Assembly (NCBI GenBank): GCA_030684355.1
Contig: JAUXTN010000110.1
Location: forward strand, 1-39,126
DNA from: Pseudomonadota bacterium
GTDB taxonomy: Bacteria > Myxococcota_A > UBA796 > SXON01
Direction of reading: 5' to 3'
DNA length: 39,126 nt
Shown here: positions 8,170 to 17,151 of the stretch, one piece after another
Layout of the letters: each line of letters begins with the position of its first letter
Numbering within the stretch: the first letter of the stretch is position 1
Translations under genes and position numbers: made by a program
Notes under the pieces: generated by a model
Told to the model about the DNA's origin: nothing
The model's input: the letters and a program-made list of their open reading frames with translations, nothing else
Databases searched by the model: none

Positions 8170-8988
8170 GTGCCTCTGCTGGTCGACACGATCATCCCGT
8201 TCGCCGCCGACGGCCATGTCGACCTCGGCGCGGTCCGCGCGCACGCCCTGTGGCTCTTCGCGCACGGGGTGGACGGGCTCCTGCCCGGCGCCACCGAGTT
8301 CCTGCACGTGGACCGCAAGGAGAAGGAGCGGATCCTCGAGGTGGTGACCGACGTCGCCGCCGGGCGGACCATCCTCTTCCCCATCTGGGACCCCTCCCCC
8401 GCCTACGTGCTGAAGCTAGGCCGCACGGCCGCCGAGCGTGGCGCCACCGGCCTGCTGCTGCCGCCGCCGCTCCTGCTGCCGGTCCCCGAGGACTCCCTGG
8501 TCGACTGGTACCGGTCCGTGGCGCAGCACCTGGCGCTCCCGCTCTACGCGTGGCATCACCCGCGCTTCGGGAACCCCCTCACCCCGCGCCTGCTCGTCCG
8601 CCTCGCGACCGAGACCAAGGTCGCGGGCTTCCTGGATGCCTCGGGGGACCTCCACCGGCTCCGGCGCGCGATCGAGGCCTGGCCCGGCCGCGGCTTCGCG
8701 ACGCTGGAGGACGGCCTCGCCGCGCCCGAGATCCGCGCGCTGGCGGCGGTCCCCGGCCTCGCCGGCGGCGTGTCGCGGCTCGCGAACGCCTGGCCCGAGC
8801 TGGTCCGCCGCGCCTGGGTCGAGGGCGCCGACGAGCTCTGGGACGCCGTGGTCCGCCGCGCCGCCGCGGTCGACCGCGCGGGTGGCACCGCCGCGCTCAA
8901 GCGGGCCCTGGGCGTCGGCAGCCGCCTCCCCCTCGCCGGGGTGGACGCCGCGGAGCTCGCGCGCCTGCCCGCCAGCACCTTCCGCTGA
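8170..8988 (+). CDS. DHDPS/NAL-superfamily (class I aldolase fold) protein lacking the catalytic lysine
   Basis: 272 residues from the GTG at 8170, where the family N-terminus (PLLVDTIIPFAADGHVDLGAV) begins behind a GGTGG site. Length and motif order match dihydrodipicolinate synthase/aldolase barrels: the GATEF loop at the GTTGE position, the YAWHHPRFGNPL segment and the GFLDASGDL segment. In active members the last reads G-I-K-D/E-(A/S)-(S/T)-G and its Lys forms the Schiff base with pyruvate. Here the position is Leu155. The Tyr of the Y-N-x-P segment, which relays protons, is Trp128. Both changes are read directly from the DNA. This suggests loss of aldolase chemistry or a different reaction (inference). 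No amino-acid-synthesis gene is adjacent. Confidence 0.82.
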   Translation: MPLLVDTIIPFAADGHVDLGAVRAHALWLFAHGVDGLLPGATEFLHVDRKEKERILEVVTDVAAGRTILFPIWDPSPAYVLKLGRTAAERGATGLLLPPPLLLPVPEDSLVDWYRSVAQHLALPLYAWHHPRFGNPLTPRLLVRLATETKVAGFLDASGDLHRLRRAIEAWPGRGFATLEDGLAAPEIRALAAVPGLAGGVSRLANAWPELVRRAWVEGADELWDAVVRRAAAVDRAGGTAALKRALGVGSRLPLAGVDAAELARLPASTFR

Positions 8989-9015
8989 TCGACGAGGCCC
9001 CGTGCCGATGAGCGA

Positions 9016-10745
9016 CTAGAACGTCGTCGTCAACGAGACCTTCGCGCCCTCGAACCCCGGGAGCGTGCGACACTGGCCGCCGGCACACCGGATCCCCGCC
9101 CGGTAGGCCCCGTAGAAGGCCTTGAGCGTGGTCGAGCTGTTCGGCATCCACTGGGCCTCGACGGCCCCGTAGAGCGAGTCCCCGGCCTCTCCGAAGAGGG
9201 TCCCGGAGAGGTTGCCCGTGCTCTGGATGAGCGGGTTGTCGGAGTAGTCGGTGTAGAGGATGAACGCCCAGGGCGCGCCCACCTTGATGGCGAGCGCGTT
9301 GGAGAAGTCCGTGTAGTCCGTCTGCTGCTGCGCGTTCTGGCCCCACTGGTAGCGCATCAGCGCGGGCGCCAGCTCGAGCGACACCTTCCCCGCGAGCGGG
9401 ATCGAGATGTCCATGTCGGCGTGGAGGAGCCGGTCCGCGCCGAGCGCGAGGCCGTCCTCGCCCGGATCGCGCACGTCGATCCGCTGGCCGCCGTTGGCGA
9501 GCACGTGGAGCTCCTCGCGGATGTACTGCACGCCGACGATGGGGTGCAGGATGGTCTCCGGGGCGCGGTTGAAGTGCAGGCCGCCGAGGTCCTCGTCGCG
9601 GAAGACGGCGACGCTCGCGTAGGGCACGAGCGTCACGTGGCGCTCGGGGTTGCCGAAGCGCAGGTCGATGCGCGCGCGGCCGCCGGTCACGTCGTTCGAG
9701 TTGACCCCCGCCGCGCTGTCCTCGGTGATGACGCGCTCGTATTCGAGCGTGGGGCCGCTCACGAGCTCGTAGGCGCTCGTGAAGCTGTTGAGCCACTCCG
9801 TGTCCTTGTTGCGCCGCAGCTCCACGAGGATGGAGGTCTTGCCCGGGTAGGCGGCGAGGCTGCCGTAGAGCGCGTAGCCGCCCTTCACCGGGATCTCCGG
9901 GGCCTCGTAGCCGAAGGCATCGCCCTCGAAGTAGAGGTCCAGCCCCTTCACGCCGAGGGCTTCGACGCTCGCGCCCGTGGCCCAGGCATCCACCGACTGC
10001 GCGTAGGCGCGCCAACCGTCCTGCCCGGCCTTGTAGCCGCGGGAGTACTGGTACACGACGCCGTGCGCGCCGAGGTTCACGGGGCCGAGGCCGTACCGGT
10101 CGATCCGCAGCCCGCTGATCGCGTGCGCCACGTCCGGCACGAGCGAGAGGTTGGGGTTCTCCAGCGCGACCTGCTGCGGGTTCGTGAGGCCCGTCGCGAG
10201 CGTCACGTCCCAGAGGCCGAAGTGCCCGACGCCGCGCACGCCCCGAAGCGACGTGTCGACGTCGATGTCGGTCGTCTTCACCGCGTTGAGCGCGATGCCG
10301 CGCCCGAACGAGAGGTAGTTGTCCCCCGCCGTGACGGTGAACACGGGGCTGCGCGCCTCGACCCAGATCTTCTCCAGGTTGAAGTAGGCGTCCTGAAACG
10401 GCGAGGAGAGCCCCTCCCCGAGGAGCTCGCGCTCGTGGAACAGCTCGCCGTCGAGGATGTAGCGGTTGGCGAAGAGCCCGACGCCATCCACCCGCGCGCC
10501 GACGCCCACGTTCTGGGAGCCGCCCGCGAGGTCGAGCCGCTCGACGACCTCGACGTAGTCGAGGATGTTGCGGTCCTCGAAGTACTTCAGCTTCTCCGGG
10601 ACGTGCCAGTACCGGATGCGCAGGTCCTCCGAGCCGTGCAGGCTCGACAGGAGGCCCTCGGCGGGACGCGGAGCGGGGGCGGGCGCGGCGGGCGCGACCG
10701 GAGGCACGTCATCGGCGTGGGCGAGGCCCACCAGGAGCGACAGGA

Positions 10746-10749
<4 letters not shown>
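9016..10749 (-). CDS. Outer-membrane beta-barrel protein (DUF6029-like), coupled to TlpA-like gene
   Basis: 577 residues starting at a GTG (10749) that overlaps the TGA of the upstream thioredoxin gene as GTGA. This strongly implies translational coupling, and the open frame further upstream is only antisense-like shadow of that gene. The leader is short (about 12 residues, MILSLLVGLAHA, no basic residue). A Pro/Ala linker and then an all-beta protein follow, with alternating aromatic strands, many polar loops and a C-terminal Phe (SLTTTF), the BAM recognition mark of outer-membrane barrels. The early segment RYWHVPEKLKYFEDRN and the loop GDNYLSFGRGIALN resemble DUF6029 barrels; the family assignment is from memory and moderate. 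Coupling to a TlpA-like oxidoreductase suggests a redox or cysteine-handling role in the envelope, but the barrel itself has few cysteines. Confidence 0.82.
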
Positions 10750-11264
<515 letters not shown>

Positions 11265-11284
11265 GTTTCTCCGAGGGCGGGTGG

Positions 11285-11300
11285 GCCGGGGGGCCCCGGC
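11285..11300. repeat. GC palindrome in a divergent intergenic region
   Basis: GCCGGGG/CCCCGGC arms around a GG centre lie 20 bp upstream of the TlpA-like start (in its predicted leader) and 71 bp from the NtrC-like start. It could be a leader hairpin or an operator. No clear promoter hexamers were found in this 107-bp gap. Confidence 0.5.
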
Positions 11301-11371
11301 TCAACAACGTGCAACCCTATCCCTGTCTTCACGCTGACCGCACCATCCCTCGCGTGCTACCTTCCGACGCC

Positions 11372-12754
<1,383 letters not shown>

Positions 12755-12763
12755 GCGACTCGG

Positions 12764-12791
12764 GCTGAAAGACCGAGGTTGAAAGACCGGG
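12764..12791. repeat. 14-bp direct repeat upstream of the YceI gene
   Basis: Two adjacent 14-bp units (12764-12777, 12778-12791) match at 12 of 14 positions, centred on TGAAAGACCG. They lie just after the NtrC-like stop and 70 bp before the YceI start. They could be a binding-site pair or simple slippage; the function is unknown. Confidence 0.45.
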
Positions 12792-12861
12792 TGAAACGGT
12801 ATCGCCCGGTGGCTCGCGGCGCGGCCGATGTGGTAAGCCCACGCCGATCCCCGAGGTCGCG

Positions 12862-13809
12862 ATGCACGTCCGTACTGTCCCGCTCCACTTCCTGCTGGTG
12901 CTGTCCCTCGCCGCGTCGGCATGCGGGAGCGAGCCGGCCCCGGCCGAAGCCGTCGCCCCGGTCGTCGAGCCGGATGCGGGGGTCGCCGCGCCCGTCGTGG
13001 AGCCTGCTGCTCCCGCGGTGGCGGACGCGCCCACGGCTCCGGAGGGGGGGAACCCTACGGCTACGCCTGCCGACGCGCCGGCGCACGCCGCCCCCCCGAT
13101 GGCCGGCGCCAAGACCCCCGCGGCAGCCCCCGCGCCGGCCGCCACCCCCGTTCCAGCCACCCCCACCCCCGCGACGACCGGCGCCGCCCCGGCGCCCGCA
13201 CCGGAGGCCCTCCCCGCGGCCCCGGTGCCGACGGTGGCCACCTACACGCTGGAGCCTGGCAAGAGCGCGCTCTACGTGCAGGTCTACAAGGACGCAGGCA
13301 CCGTCGCCGCCAACCTCTCGCACGATCACGTCATCGCCGCGACCGGCTGGAACGGCACCGTCCGCTGGGACCCCTCCGACGTCGCCGCCTGCAAGGTCGA
13401 CATCGTCGTGCCCGTCGCCGGCCTGCGCCCCGACGAGGAGGCCATGCGCAAGCGCGTCGGCTACGACCAGATGCTCGATGCCGACCAGCGGGAGGAGGTC
13501 AAGGGCAACATGCTCGGGTCGGGCCAGCTCAACGCCAAGAGCTTCGCCGACATCAAGTTCACGAGCACGAAGTGCGAGGCCGCGGGCGACAAGGTGAAGG
13601 TGACGGGCAACCTCACCGTGCACGGCGTGGCGAAGCCGGTGACCTCCACGATGAAGATCAGCGCGGACGGCGCCGCCCTCTCCGCCTCCGGCACCTTCTC
13701 CGCGAAGGCGACCGACTTCGGGTTCGAGCCCTACAGCGCGCTGCTCGGCGCCCTGAAGAACAAGAACGAGATGAAGTTCACGGTGGACGTGAAGGGCAGC
13801 GCGAAGTGA
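12862..13809 (+). CDS. YceI-domain lipoprotein with long Ala/Pro linker
   Basis: 315 residues. The leader MHVRTVPLHFLLVLSLAASAC has basic residues and a lipobox with Cys21. Residues ~22-125 are a low-complexity Ala/Pro/Val linker. Residues ~126-312 are a YceI domain (lipocalin-like barrel that binds polyisoprenoids or amphiphiles in the periplasm): YTLEPGKSALYVQVYKDAG, LSHDHVIAATGWNGTVRWDP, then a VHGVAKPVT strand and FEPYSALLGALKNKNEM. The His-Asp-His near the cavity mouth is typical of one YceI subgroup. A GAGG site 5 bp ahead supports the ATG. It is followed at 31 bp by the cytochrome-like gene, so the two are possibly one transcript. The long linker would let the domain reach across the periplasm. 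Confidence 0.88.
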   Translation: MHVRTVPLHFLLVLSLAASACGSEPAPAEAVAPVVEPDAGVAAPVVEPAAPAVADAPTAPEGGNPTATPADAPAHAAPPMAGAKTPAAAPAPAATPVPATPTPATTGAAPAPAPEALPAAPVPTVATYTLEPGKSALYVQVYKDAGTVAANLSHDHVIAATGWNGTVRWDPSDVAACKVDIVVPVAGLRPDEEAMRKRVGYDQMLDADQREEVKGNMLGSGQLNAKSFADIKFTSTKCEAAGDKVKVTGNLTVHGVAKPVTSTMKISADGAALSASGTFSAKATDFGFEPYSALLGALKNKNEMKFTVDVKGSAK

Positions 13810-13840
13810 GCCGGCTCTCGCGGCCGAACGGGGAGCCGGC

Positions 13841-14263
13841 ATGCTCCTGATGCTGCTGCTCGCGTGCGACGACGACATCTTCCCCCCACCCACGGGCGGC
13901 GGCGACGTCGTCCAGGGGGACAGCTACGCCGACGTCGTCACGGTGTTCGAAGGCGCCTGCGTCTCCTGCCACGGGGCCGGCGCACCGACCGCCGGCCTCG
14001 ACCTGGAGACCGACCCCTGCGCCGCGATCGTCGACGTGAGCTCCGTCACCTACGGCGCCGCCTACGTCGCCCCGGGGGACTCCCCCGGGAGCGTCGTCTG
14101 GAACAAGATGGCCGACACCGGCGTGCACGGTGGGGTCATGCCGACGTTCGGCGCGGTCGCCGAGGCGAGCGTGGCGACCGTCGCCGCCTGGATCGACGCC
14201 GGCGCCTCGTGCGACGACACCGCGGACACCGCCCTGACCGACCAAACCGGAGCCGAACCGTGA
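13841..14263 (+). CDS. Small c-type cytochrome lipoprotein
   Basis: 140 residues. The leader is extremely short, MLLMLLLAC, with Cys9 as the likely lipidated residue and no positive charge. No start codon occurs in frame upstream within this gene gap, and a GGGAG site supports the ATG. One haem c attachment motif CVSCH (Cys40, Cys43, His44) is visible. Candidate axial Met residues are at 90 (NKMAD) and 100 (VMPTFG). Two further Cys (60 and ~123) could form a disulfide. The layout (Cys-Val-Ser-Cys-His, then LDLETDPCAAIVDV, SPGSVVWNKM, VMPTFG, VAAWIDAGA) matches the single-haem domains common in planctomycete and myxobacterial exported proteins. The C-terminus is an Asp-Thr-rich tail. It overlaps the next barrel gene as GTGA, suggesting paired production. 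Electron transfer partner unknown. Confidence 0.83.
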   Translation: MLLMLLLACDDDIFPPPTGGGDVVQGDSYADVVTVFEGACVSCHGAGAPTAGLDLETDPCAAIVDVSSVTYGAAYVAPGDSPGSVVWNKMADTGVHGGVMPTFGAVAEASVATVAAWIDAGASCDDTADTALTDQTGAEP

Positions 14264-15069
14264 TCCTGCTCGCCCTCGCCTCCCACGCGCTCGCCGCCAT
14301 CGACCCCGAGTGCCAGGCCATCGCCGACGGTCCCGCGCCCGAGTGGTACGTGGACGATCAGCACCAGCAGGACTTCCTGCTCAACTACTTCGCCCTGGTC
14401 ACCACGCTGTCGCCGCTGCACGGGCCCGTGCCCGCGGAGCCCGGCCACGGCTCGATCGGGCTGGAGCTGTCGATCATCCCGTCGCTCTCCTGCGATCGCC
14501 GCCTCGTGCTCGCCCGGAGCAAGACCGAGGACACCAACAAGGCGCCGGTCGTGCCCCGGCCGCGGGTCCTGTTCGCCTTCCCGAAGCTCGGCCCCGTCGT
14601 GTTCTACGCGGGGGCCGCCTACGTGCCGCCGCTCACGGTGTTCGGAACGCGCAACGTCATCGCCTCGGGCGAGGTGGGCGCCTCCGTGCCGCTGGACTCG
14701 GGCCCCCAATTCGGGCTCCGGTACCACTACACGCTGATGAAGTCCGTGGCGGAGATCGCGACGCCGTTCGAGGAGGGCGCCGACGCCGTGCTCGACTTCT
14801 ACAGCGGCTCGACCTTCGGCGTCGATGCCATGCTCGGCTGGGAGCTCGGGGCGGTCACGCCCTACCTGTCCGCCGGGTTCACCGACGCGTCGACATTCTT
14901 CTACATCGGGGACGACGGCGTGGTGAGCAACAACCTCACGCCCTACGCCGGCTTCGCGGGCTCCGCGGGGGTTCAGGCCCACTTCGGGCGGCTCGACCTC
15001 GCGGGCGAGTTCTACACCGCGCCCGGCTACCTCTACACCGGGCGTCTGCGCGCGGGCTTCATCTTCTAA
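14260..15069 (+). CDS. Outer-membrane beta-barrel protein coupled to cytochrome gene
   Basis: 269 residues from a GTG (14260) that overlaps the cytochrome TGA as GTGA; a GGAG site lies 7 bp ahead. The leader is short (MILLALASHALA, no basic residue), then AIDPECQ. The mature protein alternates hydrophobic and polar residues in about 10-12 strands with aromatic girdles (FYAGAAYVPPLTVFG, QFGLRYHYTL, GELYTGRLRAGFIF-like end) and finishes in Phe, the outer-membrane barrel mark. Two Cys near the N-terminus (positions ~17 and ~80) may form a periplasmic disulfide. Not recognised beyond a general transporter/porin-like barrel. The pairing with a haem lipoprotein suggests an envelope redox module (inference). 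Confidence 0.78.
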   Translation: MILLALASHALAAIDPECQAIADGPAPEWYVDDQHQQDFLLNYFALVTTLSPLHGPVPAEPGHGSIGLELSIIPSLSCDRRLVLARSKTEDTNKAPVVPRPRVLFAFPKLGPVVFYAGAAYVPPLTVFGTRNVIASGEVGASVPLDSGPQFGLRYHYTLMKSVAEIATPFEEGADAVLDFYSGSTFGVDAMLGWELGAVTPYLSAGFTDASTFFYIGDDGVVSNNLTPYAGFAGSAGVQAHFGRLDLAGEFYTAPGYLYTGRLRAGFIF

Positions 15070-15092
15070 GCGCCTCCTTCAAGCCCGAAGAT

Positions 15093-15117
15093 GTCCCGGA
15101 AGCCCACGTTCCGGGAC
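15093..15117 (+). terminator. Terminator-like hairpin after the barrel gene
   Basis: Perfect 9-bp stem GTCCCGGAA/TTCCGGGAC with a 7-nt loop starts 23 bp after the stop at 15069. No U-tract follows, as is common in such GC-rich genomes. Confidence 0.65.
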
Positions 15118-15287
15118 CGCCCCCGATGGACCTTGACACTCGCTGTGTTGGGGATGACACTCCAAGACAGCTGCGCACACGAGAACGGGCCTCGCCGCTC
15201 GTCTATGCGGGGAGCGCCCCACTCTCGTCACTTGGTCGGCGTCTGTCACAATCACTGCCCGGACGGGGGGCGAGGTCCGTCCCGACG

Positions 15288-15315
15288 TTGACCACGCCAC
15301 CCGTGTCACTACAAC
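15288..15315 (+). promoter_or_regulatory. Candidate promoter of the KGG stress gene
   Basis: TTGACC (15288-15293), 16-bp spacer, TACAAC (15310-15315). The predicted start is near 15322, about 50 nt before the ATG at 15374, which has a G-rich ribosome site. The -35 matches consensus at 5 of 6 positions, the -10 at 4 of 6. Confidence 0.38.
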
Positions 15316-15373
15316 CTTGCCAGCCGGTAGGGTTCCCGATCAGATGGATTGGGAGGACACTTAGGGGGGGGCA

Positions 15374-15706
15374 ATGCCACAAGAGAAGGAAGGGGGAAGC
15401 CGCGGCGGTCGCGGGTTCGCGGGCATGGATCCCGCAAAGCAGAAGGAGATCGCCAGCAAGGGGGGGAAGGCCTCTCACGAGAAGGGAACGGCCCACGAGT
15501 TCACCGCCGACGAGGCGCGTGAGGCCGGCCGCAAGGGCGGCAAGGCGGCCCACGAGAAGGGCACGGCCCACGAGTTCACGCCGGAAGAGGCGCGCGAGGC
15601 CGGCCGCAAGGGCGGGCAGGCGAGCGGGAGGGCACGCGCAGCAGCGGCGGCCCAGCGGAGCGGGAGCTCCCAGTCCGAGCGCCAGAAGGAGGAGGTCGGA
15701 GAGTAG
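15374..15706 (+). CDS. KGG-repeat stress-induced protein
   Basis: 110 residues, very hydrophilic and charged, rich in Gly, Lys, Glu, Ala. It carries two full 25-residue repeats plus partial ends, each with HEKGTAHEFT, a (D/E)EAREAG stretch and RKGG. It begins with GSRGGRGFAGMDPAKQKEIASKGGKA, the classic start of the KGG family (GsiB, YciG, fungal Con-10). In that family such proteins are hydrophilins induced by starvation, desiccation or heat and thought to protect proteins or membranes; biochemical function is not established. A strong G-run precedes the ATG. It stands alone with its own promoter region and a UUCG-loop terminator. Confidence 0.93.
   Translation: MPQEKEGGSRGGRGFAGMDPAKQKEIASKGGKASHEKGTAHEFTADEAREAGRKGGKAAHEKGTAHEFTPEEAREAGRKGGQASGRARAAAAAQRSGSSQSERQKEEVGE
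15467..15616 (+). repeat. Two 75-bp tandem coding repeats in the KGG gene
   Basis: Units 15467-15541 and 15542-15616 each encode 25 residues (KAxHEKGTAHEFT...RKGG). Most differences are synonymous or lie in three codons, suggesting recent duplication or conversion and possible copy-number variation between strains. Confidence 0.85.
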
Positions 15707-15715
15707 CGACCGGGG

Positions 15716-15745
15716 CGCCCCGCGGCCCTTCGGGGGCGTGGGGCG
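15716..15745. terminator. Bidirectional terminator with UUCG tetraloop between KGG gene and selC
   Basis: Outer arms CGCCCC/GGGGCG (6 bp), inner pairs and a CCC-TTCG-GGG cap form one 30-nt hairpin with a single mismatch. It lies 10 bp after the KGG stop and 29 bp beyond the 3' end of the oppositely oriented selC, so it can serve both transcripts. Confidence 0.7.
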
Positions 15746-15773
15746 TCCACCCTGGAATTGGATGGGGATTGGA

Positions 15774-15874
15774 TGGCGGCGGGCCATGGGAATCGAACCC
15801 ACCGGGCAACCCCTCTCGAGGCGCCCCGACCGGTTTTGAAGACCGGGGCCGGCACCAGCGCGGCAAGGCCCGCC
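15774..15874 (-). tRNA. selC: tRNA-Sec (anticodon UCA)
   Basis: Read on the minus strand from 15874, the RNA has a perfect 8-bp acceptor stem (GGCGGGCC at 15867-15874 with GGCCCGCC at 15778-15785). It also has a D arm with GCCG/CGGC pairing and an anticodon arm CCGGT-CTTCAAA-ACCGG. A long GC-rich variable arm occupies about 15803-15829. A 5-bp T arm carries the TTCGATT loop, followed by discriminator G and an encoded CCA (15774-15776). The anticodon, complement of 15837-15839, is UCA, which reads UGA. The 8+5 acceptor/T stack and long variable arm are diagnostic of bacterial selenocysteine tRNA. The gene lies 23 bp downstream of the caspase-like gene on the same strand. No selA, selB or selD is in the window. 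Confidence 0.95.
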
Positions 15875-15897
15875 ATCAGTTGGAAAGAAGGAACGAG

Positions 15898-17037
15898 CTA
15901 CGGGGGCGGCGGGCTCGAACACTGCACGGTGTCCCGGTAGACGCCGCAGCTGTAGGCCCCGCGGTAGAGGACCTCGACGTCGCCGGTGAGCTCGCGCCCC
16001 TCGACCGTCATCGAGACCTTGCACGGGCCCGCGGGAACGTCCCACACGTAGCAGGAGGGGTCACACGCGGTGACCGGCGCCTGCACGCACTGGACCTTGG
16101 GCGAGCCCCCGCCGTTGAACACGAACTTGGCCTTGTCGACGCGGATGTCCGACACCGGCGCGGGGGCCACGGGGGCCGCGACGACGGCCGTGCCGGTGGT
16201 CGCGACCGGGGCGACCCGCTTCCGTGCGAGCTCGAGGTTGGGGTCGTACTTGCCCTGCACCGTCGGGAGCTGGGCACCGTTTGTCGCGTTGGGGACCGAG
16301 ACGACGAGGAACCCGTTGAGCTCGGAGCCGGTGACCACGCCGTCCCCGTTGCTGTCGGCGTCCCCGCTCATGCCCTCGATGAAGGACTTCGCGAAGATGC
16401 CCGGCCGCACGGCCTGCCGCGGCGCGGCGCTCGAGAGGATGAAGCTCTTCTGGCCGATGACGGGCCAGTCGTTGCCGGTCGGGCCGAGCAGCGCCAGCCC
16501 GTTGAGGGTGCCCTCGTGGGCGGCGTCCGTGATGACCATGTAGCGGCTGGCCGGCACCCACTTCTGGAGCTGGGCACCGAGGTCCATCGCGGTGAGCGAG
16601 GTGGTCTCCAGGGCGTCGGGATCGGTGTCGTAGAAGAGGAGGCGGGGCTCGCCGTAGTCCCCGCCGACGCCGTGGCCGACGAAGTAGAACAGGAAGAGGT
16701 CGCGATACGTGACCTCCTTGGAGACCTGCTCGCGCAGCACGGACTGGACGTTGTCGAGCGTGGCGCTCGCGTCCGTCAGGAGGCGCACCTGGTCGAAGCC
16801 GGCGGACTGCTCGAGCGCGGCGGCGACGCGCGCGGCGTCGTTGCGGGCGGTGTCGATCCCGAGCTCGGCCGGGAGCCGCGCGTAGCTGGAGAGCCCGATC
16901 ACCAGCGCGATGCGCTTCGGCTCGGGATCCTGCGCGGAGGCGCCCCCGGACCCGAGGGCCACGGTACCGAGCGCGGCGGTGGCGAGCGCGAGCCCCGCGG
17001 CGGCCGAGGTCAGGCCTGTTCGTACGCCGATCCGCAT
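15898..17037 (-). CDS. Exported caspase-fold (C14-like) protein, catalytic Cys replaced
   Basis: 379 residues with a signal peptide (two Arg near the N-terminus, cleavage near ASA-QD at residue 35). Residues ~41-240 form a caspase-like p20 fold: RIALVIGLSSYARLP, a NDAARVAAAL helix and LFLFYFVGHGVGG with the catalytic-type His122. The segment VITDAAHEG stands where peptidases have D-x-C-x-x-G, so Cys is Ala173, confirmed in the DNA. Residues 228-239 (D-S-N-G-D-G-V-V-T-G-S-E) make a complete EF-hand-type calcium loop, common in bacterial caspase-like proteins. A linker and a C-terminal domain with six Cys (about 315-374) follow, probably disulfide-linked. Probable pseudoprotease acting as a scaffold or sensor in the envelope (inference). 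A strong AAGGAG site precedes the ATG. The selC gene follows at 23 bp. Confidence 0.85.
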   Translation of the reverse strand: MRIGVRTGLTSAAAGLALATAALGTVALGSGGASAQDPEPKRIALVIGLSSYARLPAELGIDTARNDAARVAAALEQSAGFDQVRLLTDASATLDNVQSVLREQVSKEVTYRDLFLFYFVGHGVGGDYGEPRLLFYDTDPDALETTSLTAMDLGAQLQKWVPASRYMVITDAAHEGTLNGLALLGPTGNDWPVIGQKSFILSSAAPRQAVRPGIFAKSFIEGMSGDADSNGDGVVTGSELNGFLVVSVPNATNGAQLPTVQGKYDPNLELARKRVAPVATTGTAVVAAPVAPAPVSDIRVDKAKFVFNGGGSPKVQCVQAPVTACDPSCYVWDVPAGPCKVSMTVEGRELTGDVEVLYRGAYSCGVYRDTVQCSSPPPP

Positions 17038-17151
17038 CGGTCCGTCTCCTTCGCGCGAATGCTAACTCATCGTCGCCCGGAGGTGTGGGGCCGAGGCTGG
17101 GCGACGCCACCGGCAGCCCCATCGCACGGTGCATCGGCTAATGGGCCGCGC

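Larger units (their letters stand above)
15070..15373. other. 304-bp intergenic region (terminator, then promoter region of the KGG gene)
   Basis: It holds the hairpin at 15093-15117, a putative promoter at 15288-15315 and a weaker TTGACA hexamer at 15133 with a poor -10 partner (GACACT, 17-bp spacer). Base composition is less GC-rich than the surrounding coding DNA. Short open frames here have no ribosome sites or recognisable product and are not called as genes. Confidence 0.6.

Noticed and set aside
13864..14259. Upstream open frame of the 14260 barrel gene
   Set aside because: It reads through the cytochrome gene in another frame with no homology; GTGA at 14260 is a better start.
15133..15161. 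TTGACA plus GACACT as promoter of the KGG gene
   Set aside because: The -10 is a poor match and it lies over 200 bp from the start; the pair at 15288-15315 is better.
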